Assembly (NCBI RefSeq): GCF_026427355.1
Contig: NZ_CP102664.1
Coordinates: forward strand, 2,542,001 to 2,606,000
Origin: Sphingobium sp. JS3065
GTDB lineage: Bacteria; Pseudomonadota; Alphaproteobacteria; Sphingomonadales; Sphingomonadaceae
Direction: 5' to 3'
Length of the DNA stretch: 64,000 nucleotides
A program made the position numbers and the translations under genes. Positions 11,492-20,456 of this stretch are shown piece by piece. The notes below the pieces were generated by a model that saw only the letters and a list, made by a program, of their open reading frames with translations, did not search any database and had not been told where the DNA came from. Positions within the stretch are counted from its first letter, which is position 1, and the number at the start of each line of letters is the position of its first letter.

Positions 11492-12667
11492 ATGGGGACA
11501 GCCGTCCTCCGGGCCAGGATGATTGCCCTGTGGTCGAAACTGTGCCCGGAGCGGGAGATTTTTCTGCGCTCCGGCGGCCAGGTGAAGTTCATTCGCATCT
11601 CGCGCAAGGCGCAGTTCGCCGCCGCCATCGCCTCCTCCGCGCTGATCGGCTGGGTGGGCCTCACCTTGTCCATGGCCATCGGCAGCGCGAAGGTCGAACA
11701 GGATCGCGCCGCCCTCACCGCACAGGGGAAGGCCGTCGCCAGCACCGCCAGTCAGGTCGCCAGCTATCGCAAGTCCGTCGACCAACTCGCCCATGAACTG
11801 GAAGAGCGGCAGGATTTCATGGACGATCTCTACCGCACCCATTTCGGCAAGGAGGACGCGGCGCCCGCCCAGAATGTGATCGGCAAGCCCGATGCGGGGA
11901 CCGGAACGGGCGCGCCCAAGCTGGACACCAAGATCAGCGCCGCCCCCGAAGCGGCCCCGCTGCTCAAGATCGACGCGCGCCAGCGCCGCTTCGCCGCCCT
12001 GCTGACCGGCGCGGTCGAGCAGCGCGCCGACAAGGCGGCCGCCGCGATCCGCAGCTTCGGTCTCAACCCCGACAGCCTTGCGCGCAGCGCCGCCCGCGCC
12101 CAGGGCGGCCCCTTCGTCCCGTGGGAAGGGCAGGACGCCATGCCGGACGAATTTGAAAAGCTGGCCAAGGCGCTGTCCCGTATGGAATTTCTGGAAGCCA
12201 GCCTGCTCGCCATCCCTTCCGGCAAGCCCACCGCGACGCCGATGCTGAGCAGCAGCTACGGTTATCGCAGCGATCCCTTCAACGGCCATGCCGCCTTCCA
12301 TGCGGGCCTCGATTTCCCCGGCAGCATGGGCCAGCCGATCCTGGCCGCCGCATCAGGCAAGGTCAGCTTCGTCGGCCAGCGCAGCGGCTATGGCAATGTG
12401 GTGGAGGTCACGCACGGCAACGGCCTGATGACCCGCTATGCCCATTTGTCCGGCTTCGAACGGCGCGTCGGCCAGCAAGTCGCACGCGGCGAAAAGATCG
12501 CCCGCATGGGTTCGACCGGACGCTCTACCGGCCCGCATCTTCATTTCGAGGTGCGCGTGAACGGCAATGCCATCAATCCCCGCCGCTTCCTAGAGGCCCG
12601 CAAAGATGTTCTCCAGATCCAGCAAATCGCCACGGCGCGCCTCGCAGATGTCGGCGACCGGGGCTAA
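11492..12667 (+). CDS. M23 family metallopeptidase (murein hydrolase type)
   Basis: About 391 residues. An N-terminal membrane segment (residues ~40-60, AQFAAAIASSALIGWVGLTL) is followed by a coiled-coil-like stretch and a C-terminal peptidase_M23/LytM domain. That domain has HAGLDFPG and HLHFEVRVNG, which provide the zinc-binding His/Asp residues. Such proteins cut peptidoglycan cross-bridges or activate amidases. Start choice is uncertain: ATG at 11492 or 11519, and a TTG at 11474 is also in frame. The 3' end overlaps the bactofilin gene by 62 bp, a known pairing of M23 enzymes with bactofilins in cell-shape control. Confidence 0.85.
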   Translation: MGTAVLRARMIALWSKLCPEREIFLRSGGQVKFIRISRKAQFAAAIASSALIGWVGLTLSMAIGSAKVEQDRAALTAQGKAVASTASQVASYRKSVDQLAHELEERQDFMDDLYRTHFGKEDAAPAQNVIGKPDAGTGTGAPKLDTKISAAPEAAPLLKIDARQRRFAALLTGAVEQRADKAAAAIRSFGLNPDSLARSAARAQGGPFVPWEGQDAMPDEFEKLAKALSRMEFLEASLLAIPSGKPTATPMLSSSYGYRSDPFNGHAAFHAGLDFPGSMGQPILAAASGKVSFVGQRSGYGNVVEVTHGNGLMTRYAHLSGFERRVGQQVARGEKIARMGSTGRSTGPHLHFEVRVNGNAINPRRFLEARKDVLQIQQIATARLADVGDRG

Positions 12668-13034
12668 GAACACCCCCTTCTCCCTGATCGGCGGCGACGT
12701 GATGATCAGCGGCAACCTGACCGCCAGCGTCGACCTGCATATCGACGGCATGGTGGAGGGCGACATACGCTGCGCCGCCCTGGTGCAGGGGCCGGACAGC
12801 CGCATCACCGGCCATGTCGTGGCGCAGAGCGCGCGGCTTGCGGGACTGGTCGACGGATCCATCACGGCGGAGGAACTGGTGGTGGAAAGCAGCGCGCGGA
12901 TCACCGGCGACGTCATTTATGACAGCATCTCGATCGCACCGGGCAGCCGCATCGAAGGGCGCTTCACCCACAAGGAAAATGGGCCTATGGCGGTGAGTGA
13001 ACTCAAGCTGATCACGAGCGAGAGCGCCGGCTGA
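12606..13034 (+). CDS. bactofilin (polymer-forming cytoskeletal protein)
   Basis: 142 residues. The right-handed beta-helix core (SLIGGDVMISGNLTASVDLHIDGMVEGDI) is that of the bactofilin/DUF583 family, which polymerises without nucleotide. Short flexible ends flank the core. It starts inside the 3' end of the M23 peptidase gene in another frame, so the two are probably co-expressed. By analogy with other bacteria it may position the peptidase at the membrane. Confidence 0.88.
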   Translation: MFSRSSKSPRRASQMSATGAKNTPFSLIGGDVMISGNLTASVDLHIDGMVEGDIRCAALVQGPDSRITGHVVAQSARLAGLVDGSITAEELVVESSARITGDVIYDSISIAPGSRIEGRFTHKENGPMAVSELKLITSESAG

Positions 13035-13134
13035 GGATTCGACCGGTCCTACGACCAGTTTTGGCCAATTGCGGGCACAGGTCTCATTAGCCGAGCGGAG
13101 CGAGACTTCCATGCTTCGCCTCTGCTCAGCATGG

Positions 13135-13161
13135 CCCTTCGACTTCGCTCAGGGCGAACGG
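13135..13161. repeat. sphingomonad-type short intergenic repeat (CCCTTCGAC..CTCAGGGCGAACGG)
   Basis: A CCCTTCGACTTCGCTCAGGG-type palindrome followed by CGAACGG. The same unit recurs at 18182-18207 and, in altered form, near 47733-47751. It lies between the convergent bactofilin and comM genes and may serve as a REP-like or termination element. Confidence 0.6.
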
Positions 13162-13193
13162 AAATTGAATGTCCGCCTTCCAACCCAGCCCGA

Positions 13194-14708
13194 TCAATTC
13201 ACCGGCGCCCGACGCCTGTAGCTCAGCGCCTCCGCCACATGCACGCGCCCGACCCGCTCGGCCCCGGCAAGATCGGCAATGGTCCGCGCCACCCGCAACA
13301 CCCGCGTATAGCCCCGCGCCGACAGCTTCATCGCCGCCGCGGCCTGCGCCAGCAACTCACGCCCCGCCTGATCCGGCCCGGCGACATCCTCCAGCCGCTC
13401 GCCATCCACCTCCGCATTGGTCCGCACGCGCGTTCCCTCATAACGCCGCGTCTGCACATGCCGCGCCACCGCGACCCGCGCGGCAACCTCGGCCGAACCT
13501 TCGGCGGGGGGCGGCAACACCAGGTCCGCCGCCGTCACCGCCTGAACCTCGACATGCAGATCGATACGGTCCAGCAAAGGCCCCGACACCTTCGCCTGAT
13601 AATCCGCCGCACAACGCGGCGCCCTTGAGCAAGCCAGCGCCGGATCGCCCAGATGCCCGCAACGGCACGGATTCATCGCCGCCACCAACTGCACCCGCGC
13701 CGGAAAGGTCACATGCGCATTGGCCCGCGCCACCGTAACCTCGCCCGACTCCAGCGGCTGTCGCAGCGAATCCAGCACAGTCCGCTGAAACTCCGGCAAT
13801 TCGTCGAGGAACAGCACGCCCAGATGCGCCATGCTGACCTCGCCCGGCCGCGCCTTCTGCCCGCCGCCGACCAACGCCGCCATCGACGCGCTATGATGCG
13901 GATTGCGGAAAGGCCGGGACCGGCTGATCCGCCCGCCCTCCAGCGTTCCGGCAACGCTCGCCACCATGGAGGTTTCCAGCGCCTCACCCGGCGTCAGCTC
14001 GGGCAGGATGCCGGGCAGGCAACTCGCCATCAGCGACTTGCCCGCACCCGGCGGACCGATCATCAGCAGATTATGACCGCCCGCCGCCGCAATCTCCAGC
14101 GCCCGCTTGGCCGTCTACTGCCCCTTCACCTGGCGAAGGTCGGCGGTCCGCACCGGCGGTTCCACCTCGCCCGGCTGCGGGGGCGAAAGCGCGGCTGTCC
14201 CCTTGAAATGGTTGAGGATGGTCAACAGGTCCGGCGCGGCGACGACCTCGACCTGCCCCGCCCAGGCCGCCTCCGCGCCCTGCGCCACTGGACAGACGAG
14301 GCCCAATTCCCGCTCCCCGGCATGCAACGCCGCAAGCAGCACGCCGGGCGTCGGCGCGATGCGGCCGTCCAGCCCCAACTCCCCGACGACGACATAGCCC
14401 GCCAGCGTCTCGGCATCGATCACCCCCATCGCGCCCAGCAAGGCCAGCGCGATCGGCAGGTCGAAATGCGACCCTTCCTTGGGCAGATCGGCCGGCGACA
14501 GGTTCACCGTGATCCGCTTGGGCGGCAGCGAAAGGCCGATGGCGGCGATGGCGTTACGCACCCGTTCGCGGCTCTCGGCCACCGCCTTGTCAGGCAGGCC
14601 GACGACGATGAAATTGGGCAGCCCCGGAACAAGCTGGCACTGAACCTCTACGCCCCGCGCTTCCAGTCCCAGATAGGCGACCGTCGATACCGTCGAAACC
14701 AATTCCAA
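13194..14708 (-). pseudogene. comM: YifB/ComM-type Mg-chelatase-like AAA ATPase, interrupted by amber codon
   Basis: The reading frame from MELVSTVSTVAYLGLEARGVEVQ (14708) to 13194 encodes a full-length ComM homologue of about 504 residues. It is broken by one TAG at 14117-14115, between VKGQ and TAKRALEIAAAGGHNLL. Homologues normally have a glutamate here, so a GAG to TAG change would explain it. No frame shift is needed. The downstream part keeps the Walker A (GPPGAGKS), Walker B-like (VLFLDELPEF) and sensor regions. ComM promotes branch migration during natural transformation. The sequence shows the stop. Whether it is real, suppressed or a sequencing error is unknown. Confidence 0.88.
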
Positions 14709-14738
14709 ATCCCCCTGCGCCCATTCCGCCTACGCCGC

Positions 14739-14764
14739 CCTGTTCCTGCCTTCGCAGGAACAGG
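14739..14764. repeat. short palindromic repeat CCTGTTCCTGC-CTTC-GCAGGAACAGG
   Basis: An 11-bp perfect stem with a 4-nt loop between comM and rlmE. A related hairpin (GTGCTCCTGC / GCAGGAGCAC) is at 52895-52918. Such TCCTGC..GCAGGA units are frequent between sphingomonad genes and probably act as terminators or REP elements. Confidence 0.6.
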
Positions 14765-14805
14765 CAGCCATTTCAATCTCTTGGCATGGGAAGATAGAAG
14801 GCCGA

Positions 14806-15477
14806 TCAGCCTTCTTCAGGCCGCCCCTTGAACCCCTGCGCCACGACATACCATTCGACGCTGCCCTTCCGGCTGGCTGGCGGCTTGGCATGCTTGATCG
14901 TCGTGAAATGCTTCTTGAGGATGGCGAGCAGGTCTGCATCCGTACCGCCCGCAAACACCTTGGCGACGAAGGTACCGCCCTTGCGCAGATTCTCGACAGC
15001 GAACATCGCCGCTGCCTCGACCAGACCCATGGTGCGCAGATGGTCCGTCGCCGCATGGCCGACCGTGTTCGCCGCCATGTCGGAAATCACCAGGTCCGGC
15101 GCATCGCCCAGAGCCTCCGCCAACAGGACGGGCGCCTTGTCGTCCATGAAGTCCATCTGGAACAGGGTGACGCCCGGAATCGGATCGGTGGGCAGCAGGT
15201 CGATGCCCACCACCTTCGCCTTGGGGCAAAGCTTGCGCACCACCTGCGCCCAGCCGCCGGGCGCCACGCCCAGGTCGACCACCGCCCGCGATCCCTTCAC
15301 GAAGTGGAATTTCTCGTCCAGTTCGATCAGCTTGAAGGCGGCGCGGCTGCGCCACCCTTCCGCCTTGGCGCGGCGGACATAGGGGTCGTTCAACTGCCGT
15401 TCGAGCCAGCGGGTGGACTGCGCCGTCCGTCCCTTCGCCGTCTTGACGCGCACCTTGCCGGCGCCAGTGCCTCTCAA
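14806..15477 (-). CDS. rlmE: 23S rRNA (uridine-2'-O-)-methyltransferase
   Basis: 223 residues, FtsJ/RrmJ family. Methylates U2552 of 23S rRNA in the A loop at a late step of 50S assembly. The SAM-binding motif is VVDLGVAPGGWAQVV. SDMAANTVGHAATDH holds a catalytic aspartate of the K-D-K-E set, and FVAKVFAG its lysine. It follows the Ppx/GppA gene by 10 bp on the same strand, so the two are likely one transcript. Confidence 0.93.
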   Translation of the reverse strand: MRGTGAGKVRVKTAKGRTAQSTRWLERQLNDPYVRRAKAEGWRSRAAFKLIELDEKFHFVKGSRAVVDLGVAPGGWAQVVRKLCPKAKVVGIDLLPTDPIPGVTLFQMDFMDDKAPVLLAEALGDAPDLVISDMAANTVGHAATDHLRTMGLVEAAAMFAVENLRKGGTFVAKVFAGGTDADLLAILKKHFTTIKHAKPPASRKGSVEWYVVAQGFKGRPEEG

Positions 15478-15487
15478 AGCCTACCCC

Positions 15488-16606
15488 TCACATCTTCACT
15501 CCGTCGCGGTCCATCAGACCGCGCAATATGCCTTCGCGAATGCCCCGGTCGGCCACGCCCAGTCGCTGCGCGGGCCAGATGTCGAGGATCGATTCCAATA
15601 TGGCGCAGCCCGCCACGACCAGATCTGCCCGTTCCGTCCCGATGCAGGGCAGCTTCTGCCGCTCCGCCAAAGGCATGGAGGAAAGCCGCGCCGAAATCGA
15701 TCGCATCGACGTCGACGGCACGATCAGCCCGTCTATCGCCTGCCGGTCATAGCGCGGCAGGTCAAGGTGCAGGCTGGCCAGCGTCGTCACCGTCCCCGAT
15801 GTGCCGAGCAGACGAATATCCGCCCGCGAATCAGGCAGGCGCCGGGCAAGAGGCGCGAAAGCCTCCGCCACCCGCGCACGCATCCGCCCATAGGCCGACA
15901 GCCGGTCCATCGGATCGGCATGATCGAAAGGCTCGCTTTCGGTCAGCGACACGACGCCCCAGGGCGCGCTCACCCAATCGACGATATGCGGCGCACCTTC
16001 GCGATTGGCGTCCACCAGCACCAATTCGGTCGATCCGCCGCCAATGTCGAAGATCAACGCCGGGCCGTCGCCCGGCTCCAGCAGCGCATGGCAGCCCAGC
16101 ACCGCCAGCCGCGCCTCTTCCTGCGCACTGATGATGTCCAGCGCGATGCCGGTTTCGCGATAGACGCGCTGGATGAAATCGGCGCCGTTGGACGCCCGGC
16201 GACAGGCTTCGGTCGCGACCGACCGGGCCAGGGTGACATGACGGCGGCGCAGCTTGTCGGCGCAGACCGACAGTGCCGAAATGGCCCGATCGATGGCTTC
16301 GTCGCTGATCCGGCCCGAAGCGGCAAGCCCCTCCCCCAACCGCACGATTCGGGAAAAGGCGTCGATGACGACGAAACCGTCAGCCGATGGCTTGGCGATC
16401 AGCAGGCGGCAATTATTGGTGCCAAGATCAATGGCCGCATAAGAACGGCGTCCGCGCAGCGGATGAGGCGAAAGGCCCCGCGATTTCAACGGGGGAGTGA
16501 GGGCCGCAGCCTTGCTCCCATTGCCCTGACCGGAACGGACCCCTTTGTCCGAAACGCCGCCGGCCGGGCCGGAACTCTGCGGCGATGGGCGGCTTTGCTG
16601 CACCAT
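15488..16606 (-). CDS. Ppx/GppA family phosphatase
   Basis: 372 residues. ASKHA-fold hydrolase of polyphosphate or pppGpp. AAIDLGTNNCRLLIA is the phosphate-1 loop, FDIGGGSTELVLV the phosphate-2 loop, and the C-terminal GCAILESIL segment is typical. The first 50 residues are low-complexity and not conserved, so the true start may be further in. Short single-domain members occur widely in Alphaproteobacteria. Whether it prefers polyP or pppGpp cannot be told from sequence. Confidence 0.9.
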   Translation of the reverse strand: MVQQSRPSPQSSGPAGGVSDKGVRSGQGNGSKAAALTPPLKSRGLSPHPLRGRRSYAAIDLGTNNCRLLIAKPSADGFVVIDAFSRIVRLGEGLAASGRISDEAIDRAISALSVCADKLRRRHVTLARSVATEACRRASNGADFIQRVYRETGIALDIISAQEEARLAVLGCHALLEPGDGPALIFDIGGGSTELVLVDANREGAPHIVDWVSAPWGVVSLTESEPFDHADPMDRLSAYGRMRARVAEAFAPLARRLPDSRADIRLLGTSGTVTTLASLHLDLPRYDRQAIDGLIVPSTSMRSISARLSSMPLAERQKLPCIGTERADLVVAGCAILESILDIWPAQRLGVADRGIREGILRGLMDRDGVKM

Positions 16607-16707
16607 GGCCGTATCTCTTTTCTTCTTCGCCAGCGCCGAAAGGCGCCGGAACTTGCCCCAAGATTAGGCAAAGGAAAAAGAAAGCGCAAGAAGGCGCGGA
16701 AAAGCCC

Positions 16708-17109
16708 TCAGGTGATCGGCATCAGCGCGGCCACGATCCAGCGTTCCTCGGCACGCAATACGCCCCAGGCGCGGGCGGCGGCTCGGCTGTCCATGACTTC
16801 GACGCCAATGCCCCTCGCCTCCAGTTCGCGCACGAAGGGACGCGGCGGCTGGCGCAGGCCCGCGCCCGTGCCGACCAGCAGAAATTCGGGCAACGGATCA
16901 AGATCGAACAGATCGCCCAGGTCCGCCACCGTCAACGCATCGATGGCCGGCGCGCCTTGCCAGGCCAGCGCCCGCACCGGGGAGAGCAGCAGACCGTCGG
17001 GAAAGACATCGTCCCTGACCCGAAAGCCCCGCCCCTGAAAGCCAGTGACGATCGGCCCCTGCCCCGATTCATCGCGGCGCAGTTCGATGCCTGTCCCTTT
17101 GCCGTTCAG
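16708..17109 (-). CDS. Mth938-like (DUF498) domain protein, start unresolved
   Basis: A conserved Mth938-like domain is readable from the secF stop (ELRRDE...TGFQGRGFRVRDDVFPDGLLLSPVRALAW) to the stop at 16708. However, there is no ATG, GTG or TTG in this frame between the preceding stop and GTG 16977. That GTG would cut off about 40 conserved residues. The candidates are a CTG at 17109 that overlaps the secF stop (CTGA) or the ATC before GAACTG at 17088. The gene follows secF in many Alphaproteobacteria and is thought to have a link to membrane assembly or respiratory complex I maturation. The 3' end is certain, the 5' end is not. Confidence 0.75.
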   Translation of the reverse strand: MNGKGTGIELRRDESGQGPIVTGFQGRGFRVRDDVFPDGLLLSPVRALAWQGAPAIDALTVADLGDLFDLDPLPEFLLVGTGAGLRQPPRPFVRELEARGIGVEVMDSRAAARAWGVLRAEERWIVAALMPIT

Positions 17110-18095
17110 GGCCGCGCTCCATCATCGCGCGGTCCGGTGCGCTCGGCCTGGGCGGCGATATTTGCCCTGGCCGCCGCCTTCTTCTCGGCCGTGGCGGGCG
17201 ACAGGCCCAAGGTGATCAGCAGCGAGGAGGACACATAGACCGACGAATAAGTGCCGACGATGATGCCCAGCATCATGGCCGCCGTGAAGCCGCGCAGCAC
17301 ATGGCCGCCCAGCAGCAGCAGCGCGCCCAACGCCAGCAGCACCGTGACGGAAGTCATGACCGTGCGCGGCAAGGTTTCGTTGACCGACAGGTCGATCAGC
17401 GCCTTCATGTCCATCTTGCGATATTTGCGCATATTTTCGCGGATGCGGTCGTCGATCACCATCTTGTCGTTGATCGAATAGCCCACGATCGTCAGTACGG
17501 CGGCGACGATGTTGAGGTCGAATTCCAACTGGGTGATGGCGAAAAAGCCCAGCGTCATCAGCACGTCGTGCATGATCGCGACAAAAGTCGAGATGCCGAA
17601 CTGCCATTCATAGCGGAACCAGGAGAAGATCGCGATGCCGATCACCGCCAGCATCACCGCCAGAACGCCATTCTGGATCAGTTCGCCTGACACCTTGCCC
17701 GACACCGTGTCGTAGCGGGAGAAGGTGACGCCGGGAAATTCCGCCGTCATCGCCTTGCGCACCTTTTCGACGATGGCGTTGGATGCGCCCGCGCCGCCCT
17801 GCTCAGGCAGGGGCAGGCGGATCTGCACCGTCCTGGGATCGCCGAATTGCTGGAGCGAGCCATCGCCCACGCCCAGCCGGTCGATCACCGCGCGCACCTT
17901 GTCGGTTTGCGGCGGAGCCGAGAACTTCGCCTCGATCATCAGACCGCCGACGAAATCGACGCCCAGGTTCAGCCCCTTGTAAAAGGTGGCGCCGACCGCC
18001 AGCACCGTCAGCAGCGCCGTCAGGCCGAAGGCCCAATGGCGCAGCTTGACGAAGCCGAGATTCGTATTGTCGGGGACGAGCTTAAGCAGTTTCAT
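17106..18095 (-). CDS. secF: protein translocase subunit SecF
   Basis: 329 residues. Six-TM partner of SecD that uses the proton gradient to assist Sec-dependent export. The signature GLNLGVDFVGGLMIEAKF follows TM1, a periplasmic domain comes next, and a C-terminal block of five TM segments contains YSINDKMVIDDRIREN. It follows secD with a 132-bp gap containing short repeats. Confidence 0.95.
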   Translation of the reverse strand: MKLLKLVPDNTNLGFVKLRHWAFGLTALLTVLAVGATFYKGLNLGVDFVGGLMIEAKFSAPPQTDKVRAVIDRLGVGDGSLQQFGDPRTVQIRLPLPEQGGAGASNAIVEKVRKAMTAEFPGVTFSRYDTVSGKVSGELIQNGVLAVMLAVIGIAIFSWFRYEWQFGISTFVAIMHDVLMTLGFFAITQLEFDLNIVAAVLTIVGYSINDKMVIDDRIRENMRKYRKMDMKALIDLSVNETLPRTVMTSVTVLLALGALLLLGGHVLRGFTAAMMLGIIVGTYSSVYVSSSLLITLGLSPATAEKKAAARANIAAQAERTGPRDDGARP

Positions 18096-18110
18096 GAGAT
18101 TACCCTAACC

Positions 18111-18208
18111 CGTTCGGGCTGAGCGAAGTCAAAGCCCGGCGCAGAGCGAAGCGAAGTGGCTTCGCCTGCGGCTCAGCCAGGCCCTTCGACAAGCTCAGGG
18201 CGAACGGA
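18111..18208. repeat. repeat-rich spacer between secD and secF
   Basis: Contains two inversely oriented copies of the TTCGAC/AGCTCAGGGCGAACGG-type unit (CGTTCGGGCTGAGCGAAGTC near 18113 and CCCTTCGACAAGCTCAGGG at 18182). They can fold on each other. The unit is shared with 13135 and 47733. It may lower read-through from secD to secF or stabilise the upstream message. Confidence 0.55.
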
Positions 18209-18227
18209 AACGAGGTGGACGCCCCCA

Positions 18228-19829
18228 TCATATGTGGATTTCGGTCGGGCGCTTGGCGCGGACCCAGTAGGAAACCAGCAGGCGCGTGAAGGTGACGGCG
18301 GTGAACACGCTGGTCGCGATGCCGATCAGCAGCACGATGGCAAAGCCCTTCACCGGACCCGACCCAAGAGCGAGCATGATCCCGCCCGCGATGGCGTGGG
18401 TCACATTCGCCTCGAAAATGGTGCGGCTGGCTTCTTTATAGCCATGTTCGATCGATTGGATCACGTTCCGGCCACGGCGGCGTTCCTCGCGGATACGCTC
18501 ATAGATCAGCACGTTCGCGTCGACCGCAGTACCTATGGTCAGCACGAAACCGGCGATGCCGGGCAAGGTCAGCGTCGCGCCCAATATGCCCATCACGCCC
18601 AGGATCACCAGCACGTTGATGGCGACCGCGATGTTGGCATAGATGCCGAAACGGCCGTAGCTGAGGAACATGAAGGCCGCGACGGCCACGACCGCGATGA
18701 TCGATGCGGTAAGCCCCGCCTTGATCGAATCGGCGCCGAGCTGCGGCCCGACCGTGCGTTCCTCGACAACCGTCAGATCGACCGGCAGCTTGCCCGACCG
18801 CAGCGCGATGGCGAGCTGATTGGCGCTTTCCACGGTGAAACTGCCACTGATCTGGGCGCTGCCGCCCAGAATCGGCTCGTTGATGTTCGGCGCCGACAAC
18901 ACCTTTCCGTCCAGGATGATGGCGAACGGCCGGTTGACATTCTGCGACGTCACCTGGCCGAATTTGCGCCCGCCCGCCCCGTTGAAGCGGATGTTGACGA
19001 TCGGCTCGTTGCCCTGCTGGTCATAGCCCTGGGTCGCGTCGGTCAGGTCTTCGCCCGACACCATGACCTGCCGGTAGACGGCGATCACCGGCGGCCCGGC
19101 TGGATTGGTCGGATAGGGCAGCACCTCGCTGCCCACCGGTGCGCGGCCCTGCGCCACCTCGGATGGATTGGCGTTGACGTCGACCAGCTTGAATTCCAGC
19201 TTCGCGGTCTGGCCCAGCAGATCCTTCAGCGCCTGGGGATTTTGAAGCCCCGGCACCTGCACGACGATGCGGTTGTCGCCCTGCTGTTGGATGGTCGGCT
19301 CTCGCGTGCCCATTTCGTCGATGCGCTTGCGGATGACCTCGGTCGCGACTTCCATCGCGCCCTTCACCGCATTGTCGATGCCTGCCTTGGTCGGGGTGAT
19401 GACGATGGTGGAGCTGTTCACCACCTCGACATTGAAATCGCGCTGGCCGGTCAGGCCCGCTCCCTGGGTCAGCGGCCGGATGCGTTCGACTGCGGCATCG
19501 ACCTCCGACGGATTGCGGATCATGAAGCTGAGCTTCCCGTCGCGGCTGGAAATATCCCCGATCGCGATCTTGGTGTCGCCGCGGCGCAGTTCCGTGCGGA
19601 CCTGCTCCTCCATATTGGCGATCCGCTGCTTGGCCACGTCCTGGGTCGAGGCTTCCAGCAGCAAATGGCTGCCGCCTGACAGGTCGAGGCCCAGATTCAC
19701 GCGGGTCTGCATGAATTTGGGCATGTGCTCGACCATGCGGTCCGGCAGGAAGCTCGGCACGGCGCAGGCGATGCCGATCAGCAGCGGCAGCAGGATCGCG
19801 GCGACCGCCCAGCGAGGGAAGTTCAGCAT
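18228..19829 (-). CDS. secD: protein translocase subunit SecD
   Basis: 533 residues. Begins with TM1 (MLNFPRWAVAAILLPLLIGIA). It carries the signature NLGLDLSGGSHLLLEA, a large periplasmic P1 region, and a C-terminal five-TM block with GTAVDANVLIYERIREE. With SecF and YajC it forms the accessory complex of the SecYEG translocon. Nine bp separate it from yajC. Confidence 0.96.
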   Translation of the reverse strand: MLNFPRWAVAAILLPLLIGIACAVPSFLPDRMVEHMPKFMQTRVNLGLDLSGGSHLLLEASTQDVAKQRIANMEEQVRTELRRGDTKIAIGDISSRDGKLSFMIRNPSEVDAAVERIRPLTQGAGLTGQRDFNVEVVNSSTIVITPTKAGIDNAVKGAMEVATEVIRKRIDEMGTREPTIQQQGDNRIVVQVPGLQNPQALKDLLGQTAKLEFKLVDVNANPSEVAQGRAPVGSEVLPYPTNPAGPPVIAVYRQVMVSGEDLTDATQGYDQQGNEPIVNIRFNGAGGRKFGQVTSQNVNRPFAIILDGKVLSAPNINEPILGGSAQISGSFTVESANQLAIALRSGKLPVDLTVVEERTVGPQLGADSIKAGLTASIIAVVAVAAFMFLSYGRFGIYANIAVAINVLVILGVMGILGATLTLPGIAGFVLTIGTAVDANVLIYERIREERRRGRNVIQSIEHGYKEASRTIFEANVTHAIAGGIMLALGSGPVKGFAIVLLIGIATSVFTAVTFTRLLVSYWVRAKRPTEIHI

Positions 19830-19837
19830 CGGGCCAC

Positions 19838-20173
19838 TCAGTCGTTCGCGGGCTTGGCGGTCGCGGGGTCGATCACGTCGGTCAGAGTCGACTTCACCGC
19901 CTTGACCTTCATGTTCGGGGCCAGTTCGACTTCGGCGTAGAATTCGTCGACGCGGACCACCTTGCCCACCAGACCGCCGCCGGTCACGACCTGATCGCCC
20001 TTCTTCACAGCGTCGATCTTGGCCTTATGTTGCTTCATCTTCTTTTGCTGCGGACGGATCAGCAGGAAATAGAAGACGACGAAGATGAGGACCAGCGGGG
20101 CCATCTGAACCAGCATCGAGGCGCCGGACGATTCCCCGCCCGCAGTCTGGGCAAAGGCTGAAGATATGAACAT
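19838..20173 (-). CDS. yajC: preprotein translocase subunit YajC
   Basis: 111 residues from MFISSAFAQ. The single TM (MAPLVLIFVVFYFLLIRP) followed by QQKKMKQHKAKIDAVKKGDQVVTGGGLVGKV is diagnostic of YajC. An open frame extends upstream, but the leader is not conserved, so ATG 20173 is preferred. Co-transcribed with secD and secF. Confidence 0.94.
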   Translation of the reverse strand: MFISSAFAQTAGGESSGASMLVQMAPLVLIFVVFYFLLIRPQQKKMKQHKAKIDAVKKGDQVVTGGGLVGKVVRVDEFYAEVELAPNMKVKAVKSTLTDVIDPATAKPAND

Positions 20174-20315
20174 GCTTGGGACTTTCGCCTTTTTGTCTTG
20201 TCCAGCAGACGCGAAGCGCCTGCAAACCAAGGGGGCGCGGCTAACACAGATGGGCCGGGGGAGGCAACATGATTAGGGTTTCGGGCGAAAGCGCAAAAAG
20301 CGTTCATCGACGGGG

Positions 20316-20344
20316 TTGCATAAAGTGCAAACTGCTTCTAATTG
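20316..20344 (+). promoter_or_regulatory. possible sigma-70 promoter of tRNA-Pro
   Basis: TTGCAT, 17 nt, then TAATTG, ending 12 nt before the first base of the tRNA gene. Spacing fits a housekeeping promoter, but the hexamers are imperfect. Confidence 0.4.
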
Positions 20345-20356
20345 CGCCGCTCCGGT

Positions 20357-20433
20357 CGGGACGTAGCGCAGCCTGGTAGCGCATCACACTGGGGGTGTGG
20401 GGGTCGGAGGTTCGAATCCTCTCGTCCCGACCA
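20357..20433 (+). tRNA. tRNA-Pro (anticodon GGG)
   Basis: 77 nt with encoded CCA. Acceptor arms CGGGACG/CGTCCCG, D-arm GCGC..GCGC with GCCTGGTA loop, anticodon stem TCACA/TGTGG with loop CTGGGGG (GGG anticodon), T-arm GGAGG-TTCGAAT-CCTCT. The gene is intact. Its 3' 45 bp are duplicated at 39710-39755, which identifies it as the integration site of the genomic island to its right. Confidence 0.95.
20389..20433 (+). repeat. attL: 3' end of tRNA-Pro
   Basis: 45 bp from CTGGGGGTGTGGGGGTCGG through CGTCCCGACCA. Matches 39710-39755 except for one extra G and one G/A change in the T-loop region of the right copy. It is formed by the functional tRNA gene, the usual arrangement for tyrosine-recombinase islands. 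Confidence 0.85.
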
Positions 20434-20456
20434 ATATTTCTAGCTTTTACAAGCAC

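Noticed and set aside
13653..14831. Long plus-strand ORF opposite comM
   Set aside because: Arg/His/Pro-rich antisense shadow of a GC-rich gene. Similar shadows opposite the ribosomal, sec and iol genes were ignored for the same reason.
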